Shown here: positions 1 through 11,159 of the stretch, piece by piece | Layout: each line of letters starts with the position of its first letter | How positions within the stretch are numbered: the stretch's first letter is position 1 | From: Cacajao melanocephalus | Lineage: Eukaryota > Chordata > Mammalia > Primates > Pitheciidae | Direction: 5' to 3' | Assembly (NCBI GenBank): GCA_963573385.1 | Contig: CAUYLG010027030.1 | Location: forward strand, 186,001 to 250,000 | DNA length: 64,000 nt | Translations under genes and position numbers: made by a program | The notes under the pieces: model-generated | What the model was told of the DNA's origin: nothing | What the model saw: the letters and a program-made list of their open reading frames with translations, nothing else | Databases searched by the model: none

Positions 1-2629
1 CACGTTAAACAGAATAATATAACAAACCTCTATGTACCTAGTACCCTTTTTAAATAAATCATCGATATTTCCGTCAATTTTATTTCATCTATAACTTCCT
101 ATACTTCCAAACTTCTCACTTCACTATTTTACATACATTGAAATCCAATAGACTTCGAATATTGATACATCAATGTGACCCATATCCTAAATTATTAATG
201 TTTTTAAGAAGATACTTTTAGTATAAATAGTAGTCAATAAGTTTTAGACTGGCTTGCATTTCTGTTTCAACTTCTGTGAGCAAATCAAGAAGCTTATTTG
301 ATGCCTGGACAATAAATTTAATAAAACTTATTGTTTGCAGGCAATTTTGAGTGTTGACTGAGACTGTCAGAAGTAACAAATAATCTTCTTTATATAGCTC
401 TGTGCTGAGTAGGCTTAAACAGCCTCTGCCGCTATAATGCAATGTAATTATAAGACATGATTACAACTGATTATAATCAATCAGCATAGTCTTAAGTGTA
501 ATTTATATTGCTGCAGCTGTGGTTAGATTAAATCATCACATAAGATACAATTTCCACTAGATATGTGAAATTATTTGAACAAACCCAAATACAGTAAACT
601 CATAATACCATAAATGTATAGTAAATTTTGCCAATTGTGTAATACTTTAGGACTCTGCTTATCACAAAATAAGTCTTCCCCCTACAGAGTTTAGTCTTTA
701 CTTGAAAGACAAAACTGTTGTTTTGCCCAGGTTGGCAGATATGATTTCTGTCTGTTAGTTCTGCCCCTGCCAATATTTTATGCACAATATGTAGGGAGAT
801 TGTTGTATTTGAAAAGAAGTCTACTAAGATTATGTAGCTAGGTCCCTTCTGACCTTAGTTGAAGGTGAAACAGAAGAAGATTTCTAAATTTAATTTCAAT
901 CTCTAAAGCAATCATTTCAATCCTGGCCTTACAGTTAAAACTCAGATTCACCAAACATGTATTTGTGGAAACTAGTCTAATTATTTTCTGTCCCTAATCT
1001 CAATCCACTCACACTACAAAAGTGGACCTATTTAGAAAGTAAAGGATATCACTCTAGATACTTTAAACCCATGTAGGAGGAAAGTCGCTTATAGAATGCT
1101 TGGCAGAGAACAGGGTAAAACTGGGACCTTTTTATATTGTAAGGTGCCACTGATTCTAATCACACATAGATAAAAAAGGAAAAATACTTGCCCTTCTTCC
1201 AGTATGGAGCCGTTGTGAGGATCAAAAGATCTAATTCACATAAATTCTCTGAACTCAATCCAAAATTATTAACACCATTCTTAAATGATCTATTGTTTCG
1301 TTATGATTGATTTCATTTTGATTCTAGAGCCAAATGATGCAAAAATAACAAAAGCATATTAAAATTTCAACAGAAGTGTTTTTCTATGTAACTTCTCTTC
1401 TAGGAATAATACAATTAACATAACACTGCCCACCTTTTGTTCAATCTCTGGAAAGGATTGTTATGTAGATAGTAATTTAATCAAGTAAGCTGAAAGTGTG
1501 AGAAGAGTAGTTTTGGCAGCCCATAGATGCAGCTGTTTGGCTGGAATACAAGTTCACTACCAAATAAGAAAACATGTTTTAATAACTTAAAGTCTGAAAA
1601 ATATTCATTCAGCTTTCAATGTTAAAATCCTGCAATATTTTGTGCAGACTCACAAAGCATTATGAAACTCAAAATAAATACTCAAGTTTTTTTCTTTTAA
1701 ATTCTGTCACTAAAACATTAACTTTAGCTATCAAAAGAGATAAGAGGGTATACCATAGAAAATTTACAACAGTCAGATCTCCCTTGAGCGTTAATGGTTT
1801 CCAATGCATATTTAAGATGTTTGTGTTTTTTAATGTTTGAAAAGGAACAGCTTTTTCTCCTGCACTAATAAAGCATCAGCTTTCTCTGAATGTAAAAACC
1901 TCTCAGTCTTTAAAAAGAATGATGATATTGATATGAGTACTGATTACATTTTTAAAAGCAGAAAAATAAGTCTCACTGTTGAGAAATTTATTTAAAATCA
2001 AACTCGTGAACTATTGATATATCCCCAGGTGAATGCTAACTTTATATGAATGAAGAAGATTGGTGGGAACAACACAAAGATAGTAAATACAGAGCCTGCA
2101 GAGGCTATCTGTCAGTAGATATTAAAAAATTACCTGCCTTTTCATAAATATTTGATCTTTGCCTACCTCATAGAACCATTTTGTTCCTTAAATAAAGAAT
2201 ACAAAATAATTCCACTCAAAGTCTACACTATTTTATTAAGGGGAGCCTAATATATATTATTTTTTAGAATTTTCTTGTCAAAACTTTTTCTTTGAAATTT
2301 GGGATCATAAAAATACTGGATCTAGCCTCTTTCTCCCTGAGTATAGTTATCTAAGAGAAGCTCATAATGTGTCTGGGCACACTGGAGACATGAACAAATG
2401 GTAGCAAGGTCACCCATCAGCTGCAGTGAGTGTCATGGACTTCTCCAGGTAGAGTTCCTTACAGGACCAGAAAGCTTTATAAGAATAAGGCCAGCATGTG
2501 GAAGCAGGTGTTGCAATCCAAGGCCAGATGTTCCCCTCCCTGACTGTTACCAGGTCTTAGAAACTTCTTATATCCCACTAGGCATCATCTTAAGGAGGAT
2601 GTATGGCAAGAGTTAGAATCTGGAAGATA
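1..2629. other. Unassigned AT-rich DNA
   Basis: I see no gene, recognisable young repeat or RNA gene here. The small open frames (at most 74 codons) show no family motif, and codon-like structure is absent. Fragments of very old repeats may be present but are too decayed to name by eye. Confidence 0.6.
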
Positions 2630-2640
2630 AAGAATTTTCA

Positions 2641-2687
2641 GGCTAGGCATGGTGGCTCATGTCTGTAATCCCAGCACTTTGGTAGAC
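2641..2687 (+). mobile_element. Alu, 5' piece (split element)
   Basis: The first 47 bases of an Alu, with the typical start and the internal CCAGCACTTT motif. It stops abruptly where a MaLR provirus begins and resumes at 4945. The flanking 11-mer AAGAATTTTCA (2630-2640) is matched at 9 of 11 positions just after the poly(A) (5194-5204), which fits the Alu target-site duplication. Confidence 0.9.
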
Positions 2688-3042
2688 TGTATTAGTTCAT
2701 TTTTGTGCTGCTAATAAAAACATACCTGAGATTGGGCAATTTGCAAAAGAAAAAGGTTTAATTGGACTTAGAATTCCACGTGACTGGAGAAGCCTCACAA
2801 TCATGGTAGAAGTCTAGGAGGAGCAAGTGACGTCTTACATGGATGGCAGCAGGCAAAGACAATGAGAAAGATGCAAAAGCAGAAACTCTTGATAAGACCA
2901 TCAGATCTCATGAGACTTATTGACTACCATGAGAACAGTGTGATTCAATAATTTCCCACTGTGTCACTCTCACCACATGTAAGAATTATGGGAGTACAAT
3001 TCAAGATGAGATTTGGGTGGCAACAGAGAACCAACCATCTCA
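2688..3042 (-). repeat. MaLR 3' LTR
   Basis: This is the 3' LTR of the minus-strand provirus, 355 bp. Read on the minus strand it carries the family hallmarks: an AAATCTCAT block near the start, a segment matching AGATCTGATGGT, and a terminus ending in ACTAATACA-like sequence. It aligns with the second LTR at 4573-4944 over essentially its whole length but carries small internal deletions. Confidence 0.9.
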
Positions 3043-3551
3043 TTCTGCCCCTGGACCCTACCAAATCTCATGTCTTCATATTTCAAAACCAATCATGCCT
3101 TCCCAACAGTCTCTCAAAGTCTTAACTAATTTCAGTATTAACTCAGAAGTCCACAGTACAAAATCTTATCTGAGACAAGGTAATTCCCTTTCACTGATGA
3201 GCCTGTAAAATCAAAAGCAAGCTAGTTATTTCCTAGATACAATGTGGGTACAGACATTAGATAAGTATAACAATTCCAGAAGGGAGAAATTGGCCAAAAC
3301 AAAGGGGTTACAGGGCCCATGAAAGTCGGAAATCCAGCAGGGCAGTCGAATCTTAAAGCTCCAAAATGATCTCCTTTGGCTCCACGTTTCACATCCAGGT
3401 CACACTGATGCAAGAGGTGGGTTCCCATGGTCTTGGGCAGCTCCTCCCTGTGGCTTTGCAGGGTATAGCCTCCCTCCTGGCTGCTTTCATGGGTTGTTGT
3501 TTAGTGTCTGCAGCTTTTCCACATGCATGGTGCAAGCTGTTGGTGGATCTA

Positions 3552-4109
3552 TCATTCTGGGGTCTGGAGGATGGTAGCCCTCTTCTCACAGCTCCAGTAG
3601 GTTAGTGTCCCAGTAGGGACTCTGTGTGGGGGTTTCCACTCCACATTTTCCTTCTGCACTGCCCTAGCAGAGGTTCTCCATGAGAGCCCCCCTACTGCAG
3701 CAAACTTCTGCCCGGACTTTCCATATATCTTCTGAAATGCAGGCGGAGGTTCCCAAACATCAGTTGTTGACTTCTGTGTGCCCATAGGCTCAACACCAAG
3801 GCTTGGGGCTTGTACCATCTGAAGCCATGGCCCAAGCTCTATGTTGGCTCTTTTCAGCCACAGCTGGGACGCAGGCCACAAATTTCCTAGGCTGCACACA
3901 GCACAGCGACCTGGACCTGGCCCATGAAACCATTTTCTGCTAGGCCTCCAGACCTGTGATGGGAGGGGCTGCTGTGAAGACCTCTGACATGTCCTACAGA
4001 CATTTTCTCCATTGTCTTGGGGATTAACATTCAGTTTCTTGTTACTGTTCCAAATTTCTGCAGCCAACTTGACTTTCCGCTCAGAAAATAGGGGTTTTTG
4101 GTATCGCAT
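3552..4109 (-). pseudogene. MaLR internal gag-like open frame remnant
   Basis: A 185-codon frame open on the minus strand inside the provirus. MaLR internal regions carry only a degenerate gag-like frame of unclear function. Nothing here has a protease, polymerase or envelope motif. The homologous interiors of the elements at 20.3-21.8 kb and 42.2-43.7 kb are similar in composition but broken into shorter frames. I read the open frame as a chance survival in a non-autonomous element and not as a gene. Confidence 0.55.
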
Positions 4110-4572
4110 CGACAGGTTGCAGATTTTCTGAACTTTTATGCTGTGCTTCCCTTATAAAACTGATGCCTTTAACAGCAACCAAGTTACCTCTTGAATGCTT
4201 TGCTGTTTAGAAATTTCTTCCACCAGATACATGTCTCTCTAAGTTCAAAGTTCCACAAATCTCTAGGGCAGGGACAAAATGCGCCAGTCTCTGCTAAAAC
4301 ATAATAAGAATCACCTTTGCTCCAGTTCCCAACAAGTTCCTCATCTCATCTGAGACCACCTCAGCCTGGACCTTATTGTCCATAGTGCTATCAGCACTTT
4401 GGTCAAAGCCATTCAACAAGTCTATAGGAAGTTCCAAACTTTCCCCCATTTTCCTGTCTTCTTGTGAACCCTCCAATCTGTTCCAACCTCTGCCTTTTAC
4501 CCCATTCCAAAGTCTCTTCCCCAGTTTTGGGTATCTTTTCAGCAGTGCCCCTCTCTACTGGTACCAATTTAC

Positions 4573-4944
4573 TGTATTAGTCTGTTTTCATACTGCTGAT
4601 AAAGATATACCTGAGACTGGGCAATTTACAAAAGAAAGATATTTGATTGGACTTATAGTCTACATGGCTGGGGAAGCCTCACAATTATGGTGGAAGGCAA
4701 AGAGGAGTAAGTCACATCTTACACGGATGGCAGCAGGCAGAGAGAATGAGAAAGACACAAAAGCAGAAACCTCTAATAAAACCACCAGATCTCATGAGGC
4801 TTATTCACTACCATGAGAACAGTGTGGGGCAAACTGCCCCATGATTCAATTATCTCCTACCAGGTCCCTCCCACAACATGTGGGAATTATAGGAGTACAA
4901 TTCAAAATGAGATTTGGGTGGTGACACAGAACCAAACTGTATCA
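4573..4944 (-). repeat. MaLR 5' LTR
   Basis: The 5' LTR of the minus-strand provirus, 372 bp. Immediately inside it (about 4555-4572, minus strand) lies the TTGGTACCAGTAGAG-type primer-binding region typical of THE1/MST interiors, which fixes the element's orientation. Confidence 0.9.
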
Positions 4945-5203
<259 letters not shown>

Positions 5204-5329
5204 TCAGAATAGACTGAATCATCCAGGTTGAATGGAGGCCATGAGGACACCATTCATACCCATCTACCTTTAGTTCTTGATGGAGATGCTATTCATCCTA
5301 ACCTCCCTTTAGCTCTTACTAGACTCCTA

Positions 5330-5830
5330 AACTGGCTGTAGAAACCAAGTAGACACCAGGTAGATTAACAAGAGAAAATTATACTAATTGTATTAGTTTT
5401 ACATGTATATGGGGATCTTCACAAGAGAGTAAAGTCTGAAGAAGGGGCCAAGGTAAGATGCTCTTGTATTTTTTCAGACAAAGAGCAATAAATTTGAGAA
5501 GAAATGACAGTTCAAAGAAAAACTGGTTAGGATGCTAAAATGTTCTAGGGGAGTCTCCAGGAGATATATTGGTGGGTGAGGGGTTTTGCGGGGGAGAGGG
5601 GCAGTGAAGCAGGTGGACGATAAGGGTTGCTTAATTAAATATGTTTATATGTTTATTCAGGTTCATTGCAGCCATCAACTCCAAGTCTCTGATGACAGGG
5701 CTATTTTTCACTGTGATATGGAGAAGGTACTCCTCCCAGGAGAACTTTTATCACTTGCTGAATGCCAGAAGAAACAAATCAGTTTGCCCTTTCTGTAATT
5801 ACAATTTATTCCAGTCTTTTCAACTCTAAA
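5330..5830. repeat. Possible old interspersed repeat, unclassified
   Basis: The stretch has the look of a known old mammalian repeat (an LTR-like body with a purine-rich block near 5585-5605), but I cannot assign a family from motifs alone. Short overlapping frames at 5586-5829 carry no recognisable domain. Confidence 0.3.
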
Positions 5831-6207
5831 TAATCAATATACCAATCTGGAAATTTTAGGATTAGCACATTCATCACTCCTTCATTGTCCAGTCTCTGTT
5901 CCCCATTACCTGGGCAATACAAGAGGAAGTTTATATCATTTATAGAAAATAATGAAGCAATATTTTTAGACATTCCTAGCCACATACTTTACATTTCTTC
6001 AGTCTTATTATCCTTCCATAACATGTTTATTTTCCTACTTCCAAAACAATAATGGTACACTAGCTACTTCTCTCTTAAACTTCTTTATTTCATCCTTTCC
6101 CTAACTACATTTCCAATTCCTCTTCTACCAGTTATTTTGCCCCATTCTCAACCCCAATATTCCTTACGCTTCATTCAACAAATGTTTGTTGATTTTACTA
6201 TTGTTTT

Positions 6208-6394
6208 AGGATTTCCAGAATTAGCAAATAAAAATACCAGATGCTAGTTTAATTTGAATGTTATACAAAATAAGAAATGATCGTTTAGTATAAGTTTGCT
6301 TCACATATTGCATGAGGCATACTTACACTAAAAAAAAGTTATTATCTGCAATTGAAATTTAACTGGGCATTCTGTATTTTAGCTGACAACCCTA
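6208..6394. mobile_element. Palindromic non-autonomous DNA transposon (MER53-like)
   Basis: A fold-back element of about 187 bp. The left arm starts AGGATTTCCAGAATTAGC with AAATAAAAATACC downstream. The right arm carries the complementary blocks TTTAACTGGGCATTCTG and ends GACAACCCT. The middle also pairs: TTTAGTATAAGT on the left against ACTTACACTAAA on the right. The two halves are near-complementary along most of their length, as in MER53-type miniature elements. A second, shorter copy lies at 58998-59128. Confidence 0.7.
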
Positions 6395-6879
6395 TACACT
6401 TCTACATTTATGTGATTTGAGATTTCTTTTTCTTCCTGAATTATCCAAGCAATTAAAAGAAGCATGCCCCTTTGTGGAATACACATTGTTTTACTTCCTT
6501 TTTAAATTATCGTAATAAGACAATATAAAAAGTCTTTAAATATGTTAACCCCTGAATTCAAATATACAAGCAGGACACTTTTTATACCTGTGAAATTAAG
6601 ATTCACACTTTGATTTTCCATACAAAGGCTAGGTCAGTAGGCCTCCCTGTGGCTATTTAACAAACATAATACTAACTCAACTCCAATTAAGATAAAAAGA
6701 ATTCTTTTGATAGAAATTCAGGCTAGATTTTAAAAGACTGGAAATCCATTATATGCTTCATCACTCTTACTTGAGGTGAACATAAAAGTCACTCTTGTGG
6801 CAACCCCAATGCCCATTCCATTTCATTCTGCCTAATTACCATACTTAATACAAACCTCAAGCTAAGTTACTGATAAAGT

Positions 6880-7385
6880 GTTTCAGTTATCTATTCTTGT
6901 GTAGCAAACCACCCCAAAACTTAGTGGTTTAAGAGACCACTTATTTTCTTTGCTCATAGTTCTACAATGTTGGCTAGATTTGGCTGAATAGTTATTTTGC
7001 TGGCTGGCTGGCTGGTGATCTATTGGATGGACATAGTCAGGGAGGAAGATGGCTAGAGACTGGGCTTTGCTAGAACCCTAGGATATCTGGATTTCCCTCT
7101 CCCCATATTTTTCTGGGCCTTTCTTTCTTCATGTGGCCTCTTTTCACTGCTTGTTCCACGTGGTCTCCTCAGTAGAAGAACTGACCTTGATTTGTCATGT
7201 TTCTCAAGTACACAGAATTGGAAGCTAGTACGCCTTCTTAAAACACAGGCCGGAAACTTCTGCATAGGTCAGTGCCCCTCCCACCACATCCTGTTGATCA
7301 CAGTGAGTCACAAGGCCAGCACAACTCAAAGGGAATACCTAGAAGTGTGGCTAATTTGGAGGAATCAATATAACAGATAACCACA
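6880..7385 (-). mobile_element. Old MaLR LTR (MLT1-like)
   Basis: The plus strand shows the complement of the MLT1-type LTR 3' end: a CTATTCTTGTGTAGCAAACC block, then AAAACTTAGTGG. The rest is the family's pyrimidine- and purine-mixed body, with CACTTCTGC-like and GTGAGTCACAAGGCCAGC-like stretches near 7255-7320. A short run of four GGCT units lies at 7000-7016. No second LTR is seen, so this would be a solo or truncated copy. Confidence 0.6.
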
Positions 7386-7559
7386 TTTAGTTAAGTGTTA
7401 ATCAAAAGGTAGCAACTTAAACAACTTAATTTAATCAAGTTTTGATTATACAATAAATATTTTATGCATTTATTATTTTTTAAATTTCTTAAATGAAATT
7501 GGGAACAGATGAAAAAACTTGTTCCAGTACATAAAACTATTAATGTGACTAGAGTCCTA

Positions 7560-8170
7560 GATTCTTGTTAAATATATATTAGTTTATTTATTTATTTGTG
7601 CCATAAGTCACATACAGGCAATCACACAAACCTTATTTGCACAAATTCATGAATTTTTGCATTTGTGTGTTATTGTATAAACACTACTCAGATGAAAACA
7701 TTGAACATTTAAGCACTCTAGAGCACCTCCTGTGCCCCTTCTTCCTCAGTTCCTTCCAAGGTTGCCATTGTGCCATTTATAACCACAGATTAATTTTACT
7801 CGCTTTTGTGTAAGTTATGTTTTTTTTTTTTTTGGTAAATATTCATGAGTACTTGAAAACAATATGCATACTGCAGACTTATGCTCTACTTCTGTACAGA
7901 TCAATCAGGTAAATTTGGTTACTGTTTTTCAAATTATCAATATCCTCATTAATTTTTTTCTGCTTATTCTCCGAGCTATTTGGAAAGGCATATTACAATG
8001 TCCAACTATGTCTGAACACTTCCCTATTTCTCCCATAACTTCCATCAACTCCTGCTTTTTAAATTTTTAAGACGAGTTGTTAGGTTAATACACGTGGTTT
8101 TAAGGTACTTTAGCTACTTATGTGCTTAATCTTTTATTCTCACCTTATTTGTTTAATAACTACTATGGAC
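7560..8170 (-). mobile_element. Old L1 fragment, antisense
   Basis: 7680-7830 resembles the complement of an L1M 3' untranslated region (CACCTCCTGTGCCCCTTC followed by AACCACAGATTAATTTT-type text). 7880-8110 resembles the complement of L1 ORF2, with the order GATCAATCAGG...CCAACTATGTCTG...CTATTTCTCCC...GTTGTTAGG. The reading frame is destroyed. The boundaries are approximate and the two parts may belong to separate insertions. Confidence 0.5.
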
Positions 8171-8180
8171 AGTTAGTGTG

Positions 8181-9390
8181 CTAAGAAGACCAATTTTTTG
8201 TTTCCAAAATAAACATACAGTGTTACCTAAAAAATTTCATGCTATAAAATCATAGTTGTACACCTTTCTGTTATCTGTTCAGTTTAAGTAGAATATGAGA
8301 CTACAAACACAGAATATGGTTTCTGATGTCACTAAATAAGTCATATTGTATTTTTTTTCAGTTTGGATGATTTTATTTGTACACCTGTGGATAACCGTAT
8401 GCACTAATGACAGGTGTTCTGTACCATATCACCTACCAACATGTAGCCATTTCCAGTTTATTTAAACATCCCTCAGGTTCCCTACATGAACAGATGCCTA
8501 ATTCCTCTACAGTATTCAGTTCAAGTGAAGATATGTTCTTTTCAAGTAGTGAAATTATTTCCAAAAGTGAGAATTTTTCTCACACTTCTCTGACCACAAT
8601 TATCATCCCACCTATTATCTTCTTTGAAATAATATACACCCCATTGAAGGGAATTTCGTTTTTTTTGACCTTTGTCTCAGCAAATGTCAAGAAAAACTAA
8701 AATTTTAGTTTTTAAATTGTCCTTAGATGTTAATTCTCTTAGACCTGCACCATCCTCAAATAAGGAGAAAGTAGCTTGATAACCTTCAATACAAATTTGT
8801 ATTTGACAATTTCCTGCTCTTCTTTTGTGATTTCATTTTTGTTCTCCCAAGATGTTCTTGGAAAATATTGATTTTACCAGAGCAGTTACATAAGACAAAT
8901 GGGGAAATTCCAAAGAATTTGCTGAAAAGTTAACTCAATCTTCAAGTGAATATTGGATACATTTGATAGAAACACTAAAAAAATTTTTGTCAGTTTTCAT
9001 TTATTTGATTAGGGAGGATACACACACACACCCCTTGATATTCTATTATTAATCAACTTATTTTTTATTTATATACTTCATATAAGTAGTTCAACATAAT
9101 TTCCATCAAGTCAGCATGGAAAATATTTTTTAGAAGTGCTCAGTAAAATTACATATAATGATTTAGAGTTTATAGCAGAGATCACATTTTACTCTTATGT
9201 GTCTTGATAATTACAATTTGCTATTTTTAAGAGGATTAAAATGTAAAACCTCAAAATGCCATATGGTGCAAATTGTATAAGGAGAGCAATGGCACATTCA
9301 CATTTTAAATAAATATATTTTATAATTTAAGAAAAACATTATGATTTAGTAATAATTTGATACATTTTGATAAATTTTACTCAAGTAAAA
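8181..9390. other. Unassigned AT-rich DNA
   Basis: No gene or confident repeat seen. A 97-codon plus-strand frame at 8407-8700 has no motif and unremarkable composition. A short CA run lies at 9020-9031. Confidence 0.5.
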
Positions 9391-9394
9391 AGAT

Positions 9395-9525
9395 GGGAGT
9401 TAGGCTGTGATTAAGAGCTCTGCCGTTATCCAACTTACGTGTCTAACTAGCCAACTAACTTGATGAGCGTACGCTAATCATTTAAATCCCACGAGCATAA
9501 GTATTTTCATATGTAAAATGGTAGA
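9395..9525 (+). mobile_element. MIR fragment (weak)
   Basis: TTAAGAGCTCTG near the start and CATATGTAAAATGGTAG near the end correspond in order and spacing to the MIR core region. The match is patchy. Confidence 0.4.
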
Positions 9526-9529
9526 CTGA

Positions 9530-10670
9530 AACAAGTCGATCTTTTTGGTAATCATAAGAAAAAATTTTATCAGAACAGTCATTAGGAAAAAGTACCAAAA
9601 AATGAAATATTTCTCATATTTGACTATAAGAAAATGTTGATTATTTAAAGGGAAAATGTGAACAAGAAAAACTAGGTGAATGACCAAAACATTAAAGAAA
9701 AACTGAAGGTATTTAAAATGTAAAATTGAATGTATTTATATATAGTTTAATTTCTAAGTTGTAGGACAAGAACAACTTGGTCTTCCAAAAAGAAAAAAAC
9801 GTACTTACATGGAAGCTCAGCAGGACGATTTCAATCACAAATTGGGTTAATTAACTGGTTTCTGTGGAACTTTGTAAAGGTTAAGTGTAAGAAAAATGTA
9901 ACTTGTAATTTAAAATTCATTTTCTCATTTATTCTTTTCTAGTCCTATGAAGTGAAATAACATATAGATCGAGAAAAAGTAGGCCACTGAAAAAGGGAGT
10001 TCCTTCCTTCTATCTTCTCCCCGACAGACTATGAAAGTCTGACTTCTGCCTGGCATTTGGAAAAAGCAATTGCTTAAAAACCTGTAAGTACTACTGAGGA
10101 GTTAATTGATTCTGAAAATGCAGTGACAACAGTAGCATTGTGCAATGAAGAACAGCAGGGAGTCCAAGACCAGGCTGACTTCCTATTGCCCCAGTGGCCC
10201 TAAGGTTGAAGTTTCTGCCTACATCCAGAATCTTTTCTGTGAAGACTGAGGAATGTCTTCTGACTGCCCTAAAAAAGAGAAAAACTAATTCCATTAGGTA
10301 TGTTTAAGTCTGCTTGAATAACAGCCTGTCCTGATTTGTACCAAAATACATGTACTGAGGTTTTTGTTTGTTTGCTTTAATATGGGTATTACACATACAA
10401 AATCTACATACATGATTCTGAGATTTCAGTTTAGTTTAACCACCTTTTATTAAAGACCTGATATGCTAGATAGGTTTCGAGTATAAAAGGAATAAGGTGT
10501 GGCTTCAACATTCAGTTTTTTATCTGCAACATGCCTCTAATTGTTTACACGTCTTCTGTATATGACTTCTCTTCAACATCTTTTCTTTTAAACAGTTGAG
10601 TAGGTCCATCCAATCAGTTTAATTTCCTTTTGTAAAAATGTGTATTATGGTCTAACGTGAATAATCATTA
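9530..10670. other. Unassigned AT-rich DNA
   Basis: No gene, RNA gene or clear repeat recognised. Confidence 0.5.
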
Positions 10671-10674
10671 TGGA

Positions 10675-10858
10675 AGAAACTACTATGTGCTTGACACTGC
10701 TAGGCTTGTTTACATAAAAGAAAATCTTATTCAGTCATCAAAATTGTTTTTATGTTATACATAGGGAAAGTGCCTAATCCAAGACGATTCAATTACAATG
10801 TAATAGAAACAGGGGTTTGCTAGCCCTCATGATTGCATGCTGTATGCTCTACACTATT
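10675..10858 (-). mobile_element. MIR, antisense
   Basis: The plus strand reads as the complement of MIR: ACTACTATGTGCTTGACACTG at the 3' end of the element, then the ATAGGGAAAGTG segment, then a decayed TGCTGTATGCTCTACACTAT end. Confidence 0.65.
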
Positions 10859-10964
10859 GTAGCTGGGCTGCAAATGATGGTTGACCATGGGATTTTAGCA
10901 TAATAAAGTGTTACTGAGTAACCCTAACATTAAAATTTGAAGTGTGATTTGAAATTTGGCAATG

Positions 10965-11155
10965 CTGTGCTCTTGCTAGAAGATCTTGAACAATCCACTT
11001 AACCTTTCTGTGCCTTAGATTTCTCGATTTTACATAGGGATAGTTTACCTCATAGTATTACTCTGATGATTACTTTAGTTAGCATATGTATAGTTAATAT
11101 ATGAAGAGGTCATACTGACAGATGCATCAAGTTAGCTATTATTATTACTAAATAA
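10965..11155 (+). mobile_element. MIR, sense
   Basis: Reads in MIR order: GATCTTGAACAATCCACTTAACC, TTTCTGTGCCTTAGATTTC, a TTTACATAGGGATA-type block, then CTCATAGTATTACTCTGATGA. It lies 107 bp after an antisense MIR, so the two are separate insertions. Confidence 0.7.
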
Positions 11156-11159
11156 GAAC

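Larger units (their letters stand above)
2688..4944 (-). mobile_element. MaLR (THE1/MST-type) provirus with both LTRs
   Basis: A complete two-LTR element of the ERVL-MaLR class, inserted in reverse orientation within an Alu. It begins TGTATTAG and ends TATCA, the reverse complement of the family's TGATA...AATACA termini. The left flank TAGAC (2683-2687) and right flank GAGGC (4945-4949) are the two copies of the Alu pentamer GAGGC, the left one with two substitutions. This fits the 5-bp target duplication of ERVL-type integrases. The internal part is about 1.53 kb, close to the usual THE1 internal length, and has no reverse transcriptase or integrase, as is normal for MaLRs, which depend on ERVL enzymes. 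The LTR lengths (355 and 372 bp) favour THE1 over MSTA, but the subfamily is not certain. Confidence 0.92.

Noticed and set aside
3552..4109. 185-codon minus-strand open frame, the longest in the window, as a possible gene
   Set aside because: It lies wholly inside a MaLR interior. The sister elements in the window have the same region broken up, and there is no domain, Kozak context or splice structure pointing to a gene.
7000..7016. GGCT run as a meaningful microsatellite
   Set aside because: Only four units and part of the LTR-like sequence; too short to matter.
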